A stretch of 64,000 nucleotides of DNA from Flammula alnicola (GCA_015499995.1 JADNRV010000081.1:124001-188000), one strand, 5' to 3'. Positions 23,637 through 38,797 are shown, counted from the first letter of the stretch. Notes: a model not told the origin generated them from the sequence alone. Numbers and translations are program-made.

Positions 23637-25133
23637 ATGGTTCAATTAACGATTTCAGCCGTTTCCAAAACTCCTTCACGCAATGGTTTTCCGTTGACAA
23701 TCGAGGTCGCCCAAGAAGCTACAGTTGCAGATGTTAGAGCAGCCATAGTGGCCAAGGTTCCGAAGGTGTGTTCTCTCATATAGTTTTGGACTGGCGAGGA
23801 AACAATGTGGCGTTGGTAGAGGAGTTGCAAGCATCGCAGCCGTGGTGGCGTGACGTCAAGCTCCTTTAGAACCACCAAGCGAGTTTGGTTGATATTCAGT
23901 ATCGCTAAAGTTTCTTTCGTGTCTAGTTCAAGCCCTCTCGACAACGTATTACTGTCAAAGGAGAGAAGAAACCTCTGGAGGACGAAACGAAGCTTAGTGA
24001 TGTGCTTGGAGCTCAGCTGAAGGATTGGGAGCTGCAAGTGAAGGACCTGGGTCCCCAAGTCAGCTGGAGGACTGTGTTCTTGGTGGAATACGTGAGTCCT
24101 GATCTATACAATATTTATTTCAAAAATTTGACTCCTTTCATGAAGTTCGGGCCCCTCGTTATCCACCCACTCTTCTACTACTTCCCGCGCTTCTGGTACG
24201 GGAAAGATGTGCAACACAGCGCATTGCAAAAGTGAGTAGATATTCAAACTTCTCCGTTTCGCGCCCATTTACTGATTATTTCCCCTTTTAAGATACGTCT
24301 ACGCGTTTGTCATGCTTCATTTCGTGAAACGAGAGCTGGAAACACTATTGTGTGATACGCGATATACGATCTATCTCCCTACCTTCTAACTTGTGACCAG
24401 TGTCCACCGTTTCTCCCATGATACTATGCCCTGGTTCAATATTGTGAAGAAGTCAGTCTTTCAGTCCGATAGTTCTACCTTGCACTTACCCAAAAATTAC
24501 CTTCAGCTCCACACATTACCACATTCTTAGCGGTAAGCCCAGATTACCCGTATGTGACGAGCTTCTCAAACCGTCTACCTCTAGGTGTTCTCCTCGCCGC
24601 CGACGTATATCGTCCCAAATTCTCCGCCACCTCACCCTACATTGTGAACACGATCCGAAACAATGACCGCTTTCTCTGGATTTGTGCAGGACTGTGGGCT
24701 GTATGTTCTTCTCTCTATATATATTCCTCTAATTCTCGAACATTTCTGATTCGTCGGACGCCCATCTAGTTCGCCGAACTTTCGAATCTGCACACCCACT
24801 TGACCGTGCGCGCCTTGCGGCCTGCGGGCAGCCGCAAACGTGGCATCCCATACGGGTACGGCTTCAACTTCGTCTCCTTCCCTAACTATTTCTTCGAGAC
24901 CGTTGCCTGGGCTGTTATTTGCGTGATGACAGGAAGCGTTGGCGGTGCGTCGATTCCCCTTTCTATTGCCTTTCTCTCTTTTTGATTTAGTGTATTTTTC
25001 AGCTGCCATCTTCACCGTCGTCGCTGTTGGCCAAATGGCTATCTGGGCCGTTAAGAAGCACAAGAACTATAAGAAGGAGTTCGGAAAGGAATATCCGAGA
25101 AACCGAAAGGCCATGATCCCGTTCATCTTATAA
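23637..25133 (+). CDS. TSC13: Very-long-chain enoyl-CoA reductase
   Basis: Eight or more introns separate exons that join in phase with no frame break. The N-terminal third is ubiquitin-like (VQLTISAVSKTPSRNGFPLT, RQRITVKGEKKPLEDETKL). Membrane helices follow (LVIHPLFYYFPRFWYG, YVYAFVMLHFVKRELETLF, VHRFSHDTMPWFNIVKNS). The C-terminal steroid 5-alpha-reductase domain carries GIPYGYGFNFVSFPNYFFE and ends KNYKKEFGKEYPRNRKAMIP plus FIL. These are signatures of Tsc13, the ER-membrane enzyme that reduces trans-2-enoyl-CoA in the fourth step of very-long-chain fatty acid elongation, needed for sphingolipids. The length (about 310 residues) is normal. The gene is essential in yeast. Its intact frame contrasts with its frameshifted neighbours. 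Confidence 0.95.
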
Positions 25134-25710
25134 ATCAGCTGATTTAGGTGTCAATGTGCTCGTTTAGCGCATCATCAAATATGACTATCAGTTTGCTTTA
25201 AATACTATGAACGTAATCCAGTGTGCTTGGACGTATAGTCTTGGCACTTAGTCTTCCATCCTAACATTTGGTTAACAGGATTGTACTGATGATCCGGTAG
25301 GACGAGGCTCGACCTCGACCCTCGACCTGCTCTCTCCGAGAGACTTTCCCAGGCTCTGAAATCGTGCTGTGTCAACCGATCTTATGTTTCAATTCTACTC
25401 CACGGTCATCGTTGGCCTGCCTCCAGATGTCTCTCGAGGCTCGAGGTGTATGGCCTTGGGAACAATGCAGGAAGCATGACCGCTTGATAGAGATCAAGAC
25501 TCGACCCTGGAGCGCTCAGTACTAGCCATGGTCACACCCTTTGCTTACCTCCATCTAACGCTCTAAACTGTGCTTCTAGTGCTCTGTATGCTTTTGCCGA
25601 TCGTCCGATGACACCACTTGGCAGCGAGCGTTAGCTGGTATATAAATTGGAGACATCGCCTGTCTCAACATCAACCTTTTTAACCCATCACCCATTTACA
25701 ACTACTAACT
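25134..25710. other. Intergenic with TATA promoter
   Basis: No gene is seen. CT-rich and CTCGACC-containing low-complexity sequence lies around 25300-25440. The right end holds the TATA box of the secreted-protein gene. Confidence 0.45.
25639..25646 (+). promoter_or_regulatory. TATA box of the 25711 gene
   Basis: TATATAAA lies 65-72 bases before the ATG at 25711. Confidence 0.6.
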
Positions 25711-26535
25711 ATGGTTTTCGGACCAAGTTTCGGCATACTTTGCCTATCCCTGCTCTCTGCATTCGCCACTGCCAGTCCGGCTGTGGATGTGCAGGAGCTT
25801 CATTCGCGACAGGCCGTGGATAACATCGTTTATGTCACGGATGCCAACACATTTTGGTGAGTAATGTTCATGCTCGGATAATGTGGTTTCTATCGATGTT
25901 GACTGATCCGTTTACAGCATGATCATGCCTCGAAACCCTCATACAAATATCGGAGACAGTGAATATCCAGGAGGGATGAAAACCTACTGCTCGCCTGCGG
26001 GACGTTACTCGTCCCTACAAGGCCAGCTGCCTCCGGATTTCTGGAGCAACGTCCAGTTCCAGACTGGATATAGTTCTCGAGGAGCTCGTTTTGCCCAATG
26101 TACGTGGATTTAAAACGGTATACATGTAACTGAAATCAATGCTAATTTGCTGATCTTTAGTGACGGGCTGCATACGCCCAGAGAAGCTTAGCCGTTGAAT
26201 ACAGACGATGGAGGAGGACAGTACGATTCAAGTGGCGGAGCTGGAGGACAAGGAAATCCCCAGGGTAGCGTGTGCTTAGGGTACGCTCAAGCTTGAGCCC
26301 TTTCAAGAGCCTAACTGATCTATTAATCTAATTAGCTACAACCATTACGTCGAGCTCGTTGAGCCTTCTGATCGCCGCGCATGCATCAAGTGCTGCGATA
26401 ACTTGACGACTGTCCTGTGTCGATGGGTAAGATCAATTTCTCTCATTCACACTGCAATATATTGATCTCTTCACCATTTTAGACACGTCAGGATGCCCGA
26501 CAGTCATCCCAGGAAACTACTTCGACTGCTCTTAA
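25711..26535 (+). CDS. Secreted macrofage-activating-glycoprotein-like protein
   Basis: Five exons are readable: 25711-25856, 25918-26099, 26161-26280, 26336-26426 and 26483-26535, with introns of 54-61 bases. The N-terminus FGILCLSLLSAFATASPA is a clear signal peptide. The mature part has the cysteine pattern and motifs NTFCMIMPRNPHTNIGD, YCSPAGRYSSLQGQLP, LTGCIRPEKLSR, ACIKCCDNLT and GCPTVIPGNYFDCS, as in the agaricomycete proteins annotated as macrofage activating glycoprotein. The family's biological role is not established. It is extracellular and probably disulphide-bonded. Frame breaks occur at about 26195 (TT run) and 26408 (single G), each one missing base. Confidence 0.75.
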
Positions 26536-27000
26536 TTTTTTTAATTGGACGTTGCCGACATTCGAACTTCTATTATCTGGACTTCATGACGAACCATTGG
26601 ACAAGCACGAATAGCACTTAGCTACATTGCATCACGATTTCACGAACTATCGAATGATTGTACCAATATTTTTCGAGCGCGTAATGCTCATATCCATACT
26701 TTAATAAATACTGTAACAGCTGAATTGCAATATGCACGAATACTCGAAGGTTGAAAGGGTTGTGAAGAACAAGAAAGAGCAGAACAAAACGTCACTAGCG
26801 AAGTAAGAAGCAAAGCCAATCAAATGTCATCCCAAGTACCAAGTCCACATTGCATCTCCAGCGAGCGCATCTCTACTTCCCACTCGCACCTCTCGTCCGA
26901 AGAAACACTGCAGTCCTCGTCGTCGGAGTCTTCCATATATTCATTCCGTACTTGGCTACCATAGAAGATGCCAACTCTCCAGGGAAACGAGATATAGATT
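26536..27000. other. Intergenic between convergent genes
   Basis: This is the 3' region of two convergent genes. A short plus frame (26850-27089) overlaps the minus-strand gene's end and has no support. Confidence 0.4.
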
Positions 27001-27915
27001 CTACAATGTCAGAAATTTTGAAGGATTGCAGAGGACGGAGAGCTGAGCGACAGAGGCGTCCGAGACGCTACGGCCTCCATAATTATTAATGGATGTTGGA
27101 GGAGAGTATCTCCCCGAATTCCGCCAGAGTGTCGGATATAGGGATCCAGCAGGTTTAAACTGTTCACTTTGCGGACTCGGAGGAGTGAAAACATGACGCG
27201 GCAAGCAGTCATCAGCTGAGCGGTAGACGAGGAAAGGGGCGTCTTCCAGACAGTCGTCGTACGGCCAGTCTTCAGAGATCAAGTACGGTTCCCAAAGTGG
27301 TCGAATTCGAGCCTCGTCGGTTTCATTCCCGTGCTCTTGGCCAATATTTGAATTTATGGGCAACGCAAATCCTCCTGAAAAGACGAAGAGCAGAATCCCT
27401 AACACTCAGGTAGTTTCTGAGGACTGTGAAGCGAAAGTCCTCCGAGTGCGATTTCCACCCCGAGACTTGGCAGCCCAGAGTGAGGAGAACTTTGCGATCG
27501 AGGAATATCGGAGAGATCAGGCCTTCGTTGCAAAGAGGGAAGAGGCACAAATTTCGTAAGACATCCTCTTCCTGCAAAGCATTGGAGGTTCGATGACTCA
27601 GATGAGGAAGTGGCCCTCCGGTTGCATCCTCGAAGTGTTGAAATGGTTTTCGGTGGACGAATGTAATTTGAGTGAAGGTGTAGACGGGCGTGGTTCTCCA
27701 TGTGTGTTGGATAACTTTTCGAAATGAATAGCAGATATCGAAGCAGCGGAACAGTAGAGCAAATTGGAACACATTATTTGACGCTCGGCCGCAAATGCTG
27801 GATGTAGAGATATATCAGAACGTTTGCAATAACGACGTAAGGCTGTAAACAATCCTACTGGGTATTTCAGAGCGAACAGATCGCAGAAATCTGAGGGAAC
27901 GATGGTTGTCAATAA
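27001..27915 (-). CDS. Unrecognised protein, possible multi-exon gene
   Basis: A minus-strand reading runs from about 27915 (LTTIVPSDFCDLFALKYP) through HPAFAAERQ and, after one missing base at the TTT run 27777-27779, into NNVFQFALLFRCFDICYSF and a Leu-rich segment to about 27420. A CTTTTCAG acceptor then leads to a last exon containing ALPINSNIGQEHGNETDEAR and SEDWPYDDCLEDAPF, with the stop at 27001. No in-frame ATG is seen; the ATG may lie in an unread 5' exon. A CTATAAAAG TATA box lies upstream at 28003-28011. Composition is consistent with protein, but I recognise no domain. Function unknown. Confidence 0.4.
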
Positions 27916-28276
27916 AAGTGGCGGCTCCGCTGCCAGTTCAGAAAGAAAGACGGACCAGGACGACCAAAAGCAGTTTCAGAGGAAATCGACACTACGCACG
28001 CTTTTATAGGCGGTGGCTGACCAGTTAGCAAAAGTAATCACATCAGAACTAGTGGGACGCAACATATCGGCGAAATCGGCGCCTATCGGGCAAGAGCCAG
28101 GCTGAACCAACTCCCAGTCGAGTTCGGAGAGCGATATATGCGTAGGGTTTAATCACAATTTGCAGAAGTTATGCTCGAACAGTTTTGTTGACGTATATAC
28201 GGAATTTGCAATGTCAATCAGAAGAGACACAAAGAGGATCGGTGGAATCAGAAGAATCTGAAGCGGCATTGAAAAA
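27916..28276. other. Intergenic with minus-strand TATA box
   Basis: Reading the minus strand, CTATAAAAG at about 28011-28003 could drive the gene below it. Otherwise nothing is seen between the two minus-strand genes. Confidence 0.45.
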
Positions 28277-29960
28277 TCATGCTAGAACAGTTCCACTTTC
28301 CTCGACAAGCTTTTTCCTAGACGCATCAAGGACGACCTTCCTTTCATCCAGAACGGCATTGTGATTGCGGATGTTGGCATGAAATTTTCCATAGAGCTTG
28401 AGTTTCGCGCTGGAGAATGGGTTAGCAAAGAATTCAAATATCAGGCGGTATATGAAATGCTTGTTGGCGTACTCCACATATGTTTTTACCTGGTCGAATG
28501 ATTCATCGATTGAGTGCTTGTAAAAGATCATTTATTCACTCACATAATCCAGCATCTTGCTGTATTCCGCGGCTATCTCTGTTAAAGCGAAGTTTTCAAC
28601 GAGGGTAGGCTGGTGAATTGGGTGACGAGAGGAACAAACCGTCTGCGCCGGCGACCCACTCATCTATCGTACAATTGGTCCACTTGTTGACCATACCATC
28701 GTAAACGAGCATGTGTTCCTTGACATAAGCATCGGGGTCGGTTCCGAGGAGTTTTTCGAGAGCCCGTGGTTCTGGTGCGCGTGGAGGATTCGGTTCATCG
28801 TAAGCCGCGTAACGCTTTGGAATTGAAGGCGAATTCGATATAGATTTTTGGCGTTGAGGGTCTGGCTGACGGTGGGTAACAGGACTGCCGCGGACTTCAG
28901 AACCATGACTGCGACGGTCGGAGATGCGAGAACTGGGTCTGTCTTCAGTAAGAGGAGACGAGTCCCTTGGTTGCGTATCCTGATCACATTACAAATCAAA
29001 CGTGTAAGCAAGTAAGCAAGAGAAAGGCAAAAAAAGGACTAACATTTTCCTGCCTAGCATAGTCCGGATGGCCCTTAAAACGCTTGACCGGGTTTCCAAA
29101 GCCGTAGTTTTCGTCGTTGTCGTTGTCGAACTCGTCTCTCGTCCTTTTGTTAACCTGGCGAAAGGAATCCGATTTGACTCTGCCGTTTTCCGTCAGTTTA
29201 TGACCAGCGACGCTTATGGACGGCTGGCCGTTCCCGTAGACGTCATATGGGCCCGAGTCGGGTTCGATGGGAATACGCTGCGGCCCAACTTGAGTAGAAA
29301 GCGAATGGAACTTGATATTCGACGTATGCTCATCTACGTTGTTGAATTTATCAGCATCATCCGTTAAGAAGGAGTGTATAAGTTACCAGAAGTAGTGTTG
29401 AAAGAGGAATTAGTGTCTGAAGTGGATATATGCGTGCTTTTATCCGTAATTTTGTCAGAAGCAATAGAAGAGTCCGCGGAAAAGGGAACTTTGAAACTGT
29501 TTGACAAAGACGAGAGAGATACAGAACCAGCGTGTCGAGAAAGCAGCGAGGAGGAAGCACGGACAGCATTTTGAGGAGTTGGAGCCACAACTAGTGCTTG
29601 CGGGAATTGAAGATCTTTAAGATGAGGCTTTAAATGAGGATCTGCAGTGCCAGGCCTGACGATGCCATCCGTTACTTTGGTCGCCGCCGAACCGTTATAA
29701 TTCAAAGCCAAGGATTTCTTTTTTAACAAGCCGCCAAGTCCCGAAGTTTTTGGTCTGCCATTGGTAGGTGCACTACCGCCAGCGAGAATATCTTGAGCAG
29801 TAAGCGCATGCGAACCTGTCTCTTTCACGGAATCTGACTGCGCAGAGCCAAGAGAGTTGCGCGAACCAGTATGCAAAGGATTTGAATGGTCGGGAGCAAG
29901 ATCTACTCGCGAGGCTGGCCGAGCAGGGGCTTGAGGGAAAAAAGGTTTTCGGGCGCTCAT
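28277..29960 (-). CDS. Ecm11-like protein (tentative)
   Basis: Exon 1 is 29960-29387 (MSARKPFFPQAPARPASRVD...). The 52-base intron 29335-29386 has a GTAACT donor and a CGTAG acceptor. Exon 2 is 29333/29334-29044 and exon 3 starts at 28979, with later short exons ending at 28277. The N-terminal two-thirds is Ser/Asn/Pro-rich and disordered, with basic patches (NPVKRFKGHPDYAR). The C-terminal about 150 residues are helical: EPRALEKLLGTDPDAYVKEH, NKWTNCTIDEWVAGAD, EIAAEYSKMLDYVKTYVEY and RKVVLDASRKKLVEES. This disordered-then-helical plan fits the Ecm11 family, whose yeast member acts in the meiotic synaptonemal complex, but I assign it from memory of shape only. The junction near 28610-28645 does not resolve cleanly (30-base gap or a frame change). 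Confidence 0.5.
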
Positions 29961-30468
29961 ATTTGGTGTCTTTTACGGCGTATGAAATTCCTTGGAGAGA
30001 GCGATTGTCAAGAAAACATGAACGTCGTGGAGGAAGGAAGGAAAGAGAGTTGTCCCCAGGCTTGGAAGTTGGCATTTCTAACTCCGCCGGGAACTGGCGA
30101 TGCCACGGGAGTCTGTAATATTTTCTTTTCAGAGTAAAGAGCGAAAGCCATACAATTCCATTTTATACTATGAAAAAATGAACAAGTCCGTATCGATACG
30201 TGAATTTTGTGGAAACAGTTATGCTTACTGTGAGTCCCAGTTAACTTAGGGCTACTCCTTCCCCACCCAACACCGGCTTCCCCTACTTACTTAAATAGGT
30301 GCCGTATCACTCACTACACACGTGCTAGTTATAAAGGAATTTAAATGCTCTTTATCATTGCAACGATAGTTGATGAGGGGATCCAGTATTTACGAAAGCA
30401 CGCGGCGTTGTCATTATGCATTTACATCACTAAATATCATTCTTTCTTTTCAACCCAATCATTTAAGC
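29961..30468. other. Intergenic; duplicated-unit edge
   Basis: The right part (about 30370-30468) is homologous to sequence 3' of the other F-box copies (for example 42200-42300 and 45420-45510), so the duplicated unit starts here. There is no gene. Confidence 0.5.
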
Positions 30469-31661
30469 TCAAGTGAAGGAAACCGATGCGGTGCAAGTAT
30501 TCAAAATCTTCAGAGATCTCAGTAAAATGGCCATTCTAGTTCTCCGAAAATGGCCGTCCACTGCAACGCACCGCATCAGAGCAAAATAAGCGCTGATTCC
30601 GAGTACCTCCTTCCCATCGTTCATACTTTCTTTTGACTTCTTGTCCTGGTGAACAATATCCACGCGTGTAAGATGTGGACACATCTCAAAAAACGCTCCG
30701 ATCCGCCTTGGCCGCTCATCCGGCGGAATTGGAGTATCTCGATTCACGGCGGAGAGGACAAGAACCCTCAAAGATGGAAGCGTCGGTATGACGGCGAAAT
30801 CCTATTGGAGCCAATTCGCGTTCAAGTTTAGCGTGGTTGGTTCAATGGAGACGAAGTCATAGGCAATGCTCACCTCTGCACTTGGATTGAAAAGTCCCAA
30901 AAATTCCAGAGAGCTGAGAGACCCGGCCATGAGCCTGAAACATTCACGACCGTGGTCCATATTGAGCCACAACGAAAGCAGCTGGCTAAGTTCCTTCCTG
31001 ATATTGGACATCTGGAGGCCAAGGGCACTCTCATTGGGTCTTACCCAGTGTAAATGACGGATGCGCCGCCCGGGAAGGAGAGCCAGCGGTGTTTGTCCAA
31101 CGGAAGACAAAGTGAGCAAATTTGGGAGTAATAATGAGGACCTGATCGGCGGGTTGGTCCAACTATAACGACGCCACTATTTGAGATGCTTCAAAGAGAC
31201 TTGATGATCCAAGATGATCCTGATAAATTCATCATCCGTCACTTCCTTGTAGCCGTTCCATTCAAGGGTCTCCAAGGAAAACGTGCAATGGTCGAGTAGA
31301 GAGGGTGCGTCCCTTATAACAGATACGCCGTTAAGACGAAAAACCAACGCCTTGAGACCAACCATGCGCTCGAGTCCTAATTTCGTGAGTTTTGGTAGCC
31401 TTTCATCCAACGTTCTGTCCTTGATCACGTCTTTACTGTGAAATACGCGAACGAGATCGGCCAATCGTTGGTTGTCGACGATCGTGGTGAGGAATAGCGC
31501 GTGGGTGTTGTCGCTGGTGGATGTAAAGGATCGGTAGAGGATCGGCTCAGTTTCTGAGCGCAGAAGCTTGGAGGATAGACATAAGGAGTATAGCGTGGTA
31601 TAGAAGTGATGTTCTCGATTATTGGACGTATCAGGTCAGTTGGGACGATGGGTGAAGCCAT
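30469..31661 (-). pseudogene. F-box-like gene, copy 1, disrupted
   Basis: The start MASPIVPTDLIRPIIENITS at 31661 is the family N-terminus, an F-box-like helix pair. The frame is lost after TSIP because one A is missing relative to other copies (ACCACGC against ACCAACGC). It resumes in VFHSKDVIKDRTLDERL and reaches a stop at HLK*, where other copies read HLRW. The second exon (near 30780-30480) is still recognisable by DNA similarity. So it is a decayed member of a five-copy family in this window. It faces PPE1 head to head across 280 bases. Confidence 0.8.
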
Positions 31662-31941
31662 GCAAAGTGACTCGTACGCTGATCCGGCTGTCGACCCCCG
31701 GGTGATATGTAGTGAAACATTCGAAACAAGTTGCCCACAAGGTTTGGCTATGTAGGCAATCTAATCTAATCTATGGTGTTTGTGATACAGGGTCTCGCCA
31801 AATAATCCATTATCATCACACCACACAACTTTCTCTTGACTTTCTCCCAAATCTACCAGAACCAGAAGATTCAGGATCGTGTCGAGCTCAGGACGGACAA
31901 ATTCCAATATATCCCTTCTCTAAATCCTGCAAATCCTCATC
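31662..31941. promoter_or_regulatory. Divergent F-box/PPE1 intergenic region
   Basis: This 280-base spacer separates head-to-head starts (31661 minus and 31942 plus) and contains an AATCTAATCTAATCT tract at 31757-31771. The same spacer is duplicated with each PPE1-fragment/F-box pair (37510-37696 and 57120-57569), so it travels with the unit. It may be a bidirectional promoter. Confidence 0.5.
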
Positions 31942-33664
31942 ATGTCTGGACTCTATCGCTCAGCAATGAGCGCAAGGCTCGCAAAGCTTCCTCCACCACC
32001 ACCGACGCGAGTATGTGAATACGACGACGACGCCGCCATCGCGGAGGAAGCGGAGGATGAGGAGGACGAGGAGGGAGATACAATCAGCGCTCTACCCGGC
32101 CAAGGCCTGGGTCCACCAGCGATGCAAGTAGTGCTTTGACCACTTCTCCTCGATCCACGATGTTCACAGCATCCTAAACAAGGCCAGCCAACCGTACACC
32201 GCTCCCTTCCCCCAAGCCAAATTCAAACCCAAACCCAAACGTGCCCCAAATCCTAACTTGCACCCATATCCGCTCAGGGTTCTTCGCGGACGCGCTGCAA
32301 GTCGCCACCCCGAGCAGGCATCTCGACTCGCGCGTCTACTACACCCCGCCCAAGTTCAAGGATGGCACGGTGATGGTGTGCCACCACGGCGCGGGGTACT
32401 CGGGGCTGAGCTTTGCGTGCTTCGCGAAGGAGGTGACGGAGATGACCAAGGGGGAGTGTGGGGTTTTGGCGTTGGATGCGAGGAGGCATGGTGTGTCCTT
32501 TGCTTTTTAAGTGTTGACTGAAGTCTGACCTTGACCTTGACCTTGAACAGGCAAGACAGTTTCGACCGACGGCGAAGACGCATCGTCCGACCTCTCAGTC
32601 GACGTCCTCGTCGCCGACTTTTGCGCCATCGTCGAGTCGGTATTCCCGACCCGAAAGCGGCGCCTACGCTTCTGGTGCGCACACTCTCATTTTCTATCCG
32701 GTCTCCGTCAGTCAGCTAATAATATTATTAACTAATGACAATCACTGTGGTTGTAGCTCGTAGGACACAGCATGGGCGGATCCGTCGTCGTCCGGAGCTC
32801 CCAGACGCTGATGGAGGAGAAGTACAAGATCTCCGGTGTAGCGGTTTTGGACGTCGTCGAAGGTGCGTATCTTTAATTTATTTTTCCACGTCTTCATTAA
32901 CTTCAACTTACACCTCGCACTTGTCCCATAACAGGATCGGCCCTCGACGCCCTACCACACATGAACAGCCTGCTCAACGCCCGCCCCGACGGGTTCGATA
33001 GTATGGAGGAGGCGGTGGAGTGGCAGTACGTCTCCTTTCACGTTTTACCATTCTCTGACTTTCTTCTCTATCTCTCCCTATTGAGGTTGATTGAGCGACC
33101 GATTATTGACGTTGGTGCTAATACCTATATTATCATTATTCTCTTAGTGTCGCCACGAACACGATATACAACCCCACCTCGGCGCGCGTGTCCATCCCCT
33201 CGATAATCAAGCACGACGAGGGCGCAGTGCCGCCGTATCAGTGGCGCACGCCGTTGAGGTCGACGGCACCGTATTGGCTGAGTGAGTCTTTTGGACATAA
33301 TAAATTTCCGAGGTCTTATGCTGACAATAACCCAACCAACTACCTACCCACTCACTCACACAGGCTGGTTCAAAGGCCTCTCCAGCTCTTTCCTTGCCAC
33401 GCGCACCGCGCGGCTGCTCGTCCTAGCGGGCACGGACCGCCTCGACAAGGAGCTCATGATCGGGCAGATGCAGGGCAAGTTCCAGATGGTCGTCATCCCT
33501 GATGTGGGGCATATGTTGCAGGAGGTGAGTATGGGGTGTTTTTTTATTTGTTGGGGTTTGAAAGAGTGCCGTTTATTGATTTTTGAATTGCGCTTTTTGT
33601 GTAGGACGATCCGACGAGGCTGGCGGAGATCTTGGTCGAGTTTTGGAGAAGGCACGAAGGGTGA
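31942..33664 (+). CDS. PPE1: Protein phosphatase methylesterase 1
   Basis: Exons encode the PME-1/Ppe1 fold: MSGLYRSAMSARLAKLPP and an acidic region; FFADALQVATPSRHLDSRVY; FKDGTVMVCHHGAGYSGLSF; GVLALDARRHG; the nucleophile motif LVGHSMGGSVVV (about 32760); the SALDALPHMNSLLNARP block; VATNTIYNPTSARVSIPS; and the histidine motif VVIPDVGHMLQE near the end. The family removes the C-terminal methyl ester of the PP2A catalytic subunit. One base is missing at three places: near 32249 and 32278 (before FFADAL) and in the CCC run near 32648. The truncated copy at 56.4-57.0 kb keeps the correct frame at the first two. It ends 154 bases from the convergent RIX7 stop. Confidence 0.9.
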
Positions 33665-33818
33665 GGGTGGGGATTAAGAAGGTGGGAGAACTGTAACTTG
33701 GAGTAGACTGTATATGCATATCGTGGAACCATCGTTTATTTATTTGAAGGTCATCCAAAGGAAAGGAATCATTTGTATCATACTGGCATCTGTAACATGC
33801 ATACGTCCGACAAAAGCC

Positions 33819-36619
<2,801 letters not shown>

Positions 36620-37189
36620 GATGCTGGCATGGCTCTCTTACAGCTACTACGTACTGTCTATGGGAAAAGCAGTTGAGCCACCAGGCGCTTTTACTCGAAA
36701 CCTATTTCAGCAATATCAAGCACAAGTTCTACGCATTTGCAAATTTCATTCAACGAAGGTGGCCCACGCATAAACATTTGTCAACCTTTTGGGAAGTCAG
36801 AATTACGAGCGTGGATGTCTGAACAGTGTAGGAACAGTAAGTGCGTTCAATTTATCTCCGAAACTGAAAATACTGACCAGATATCCATTCTCTTCATGAT
36901 TAGAATTGCGACACAGGTCACGCTGAGATAGAAAGCATGATGAGCTCTGGCTTTACTGTCTACATTCAACAACCCCTGAACTATGCTGTGCCGCCATACG
37001 TTTCGATATTGAACCCTTCTAGGGGCAGAATTCCGACCCCTCTCGCTCTCTTGAACAGGCTGTGGTGATATTTTTTGAAGAAAAGTGGAGCGTCTAGCTT
37101 CTATCTGCCTGCCTATGGCGTATCATCCCTATTCCTGCATCATCAATCAAAGGATCAGCATTCGCGAAGCTATCTCTCCCTCCGAAATG
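36620..37189. other. Intergenic, no gene seen
   Basis: AT-rich sequence upstream of RIX7 with short frames only. The homology of the duplicated PPE1-F-box unit begins to its right. Confidence 0.4.
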
Positions 37190-37510
37190 TGCCTTTGAAT
37201 GCTCAGGGGATGATTGGGTCATTTGCTGCGAGCTTTGAGGCCTAATCATCTAAACTCTATTCGAGTACTCGCATTGGTGGTGGTGGAGGAAGCTTTGCGA
37301 GCCTTGCGCTCATTCCTGAGCGACAGATCCAGACATGATGAGGATTTGCAGGGATTAGAGCAGGAATATGGAGTTTGTCCGTCTGAGCTCGACACGATCT
37401 CGAGTCTTCTGGTTCTGGTGGACTTGGGAGAAAGTCAAGGGAAAGTTGTGTGGTGGATGATAATGGATTGTTTGGCGAGACCCCGTATCACAAGCACCTT
37501 GATTAATTAG
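37190..37510 (-). pseudogene. PPE1 5' fragment, copy 2
   Basis: Reading the minus strand, this holds the PPE1 5' flank and the first codons (ATG at 37336, MSGS..., then a shifted frame) up to about 37265. There it breaks off from PPE1 within the CCACCACCACC tract and continues into unrelated sequence. The first codons carry a stop after a few residues, so no product is expected. It is head to head with F-box copy 2, exactly as PPE1 is with F-box copy 1. Confidence 0.75.
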
Positions 37511-37696
37511 ATTGCTTGCAATAATTGAACGGCAACTTGTTTCGAATGCTCAAGCGCTCACTATTGAAACTATTGAAAGAAGCAGACATCAACCGACGAT
37601 TACTGGTACACGAGCGCTCGGCGAGCGCGTGGAAGATACAGTAACATCCGGGGGTCGACAGCCGGACCAGAGTAGGACACGTACGAGTCATTTCGC

Positions 37697-38797
37697 ATGG
37701 CTTCACCCATCTTTCCAACTGAGCTGATACGTCCAATAATCGAGCACACCACTTCTATACCAACGCTATACTCCTTATGTTATCCTCCAAGCTTCTGCGC
37801 TCAGAAACGAGCCAATCCTCTACAGATCCTTTACATCCACCAGCGACAAAACCCACAGGCTATTCCTCACCACGATCGTCGACAACCAACGATTGGCCGA
37901 TCTCGTTCGCGTATTTCACAGTAAAGACGTGCAAACAGGGATGGAAGCTACCAAAACTCACGAAATTAGGCTCGAGCACATGGTTGGTCTCAAGGCGTTG
38001 GTTTTTCGTCTTCACGCCGATCTCTTATAAGACCATGACGCACCCTCTCTACTCGACCATTGCACGTTTTCCTTGGAGACCCTTGAATGGGACAGGTGGC
38101 AGGTGATGGATGGTGAATTTATAAGGATCATCTTGGGTCGTCAAGTCTTGTTGAAGCATCTCAGATGGCGGTGTAATAATATCGCCAACCCGCCAACTGT
38201 GTCCTCGTTATCGGTCCCAAATCTGCTCACTTTGTCTGCGATGGAGAACACCGCTGCTCTCCTTCCCGGGCGGCGCATCCGTCATTTACACTGGATAAAG
38301 CCAGAAGGACATCCTTCCTCCAGATGTCCAATATCAGGCAGGAACTTGGCCAGATCCTTTCGTTGTCGCTTAAGCTGGACGACGGTAGCGAATGTTTCAG
38401 GCTCATGGCCGGTCTCTCAGCTCTCTGGAATTTTGGGCTTCAATCCAATACAGAGGTGAGCATGTCCATGACTTCGTCTCCATTAATTGACCAACCACGC
38501 TAAACTTGAACGCTAATTGGCTCCAATAGGATTTCGCCGTCATACCGACGCTTCCATCTTTGAGGGTTCTTGTGCTCTCCGCCGGGAATCGCGGTATTCC
38601 AATTCCGTCGGATGAGCGGCCAAGGCAGGTCGGAGCATTTTTTGAGATGTGTCCACATCTTACACACGTGAATATTGTTCACGAGGACGAGGGTCACAAA
38701 GAAAGTATGAACGATGGGAAGGAGGTACTCGGAATCAGCGCTTATTTTGCGAGGACGAGGTGCGTTGGAGTGGGTGGCCATTTTTCAGAGAGCTAGG
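37697..38797 (+). pseudogene. F-box-like gene, copy 2, disrupted
   Basis: It starts MASPIFPTELIRPIIEHTTS at 37697. One base is missing in SLCLSS (TGTTATCC against TGTCTATCC), which shifts the frame within 30 codons. Later segments (LLKHLRWRCNN, VSSLSVPNLLTLSA, LLPGRRIRHLHW) are readable, but the frame shifts again near 38290. The second exon (38530-38797) is preserved as LPSLRVLVLSAGNRG...RPRQVGAFFEMCPHL. It is a decayed paralogue of copies 4 and 5. Confidence 0.8.
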
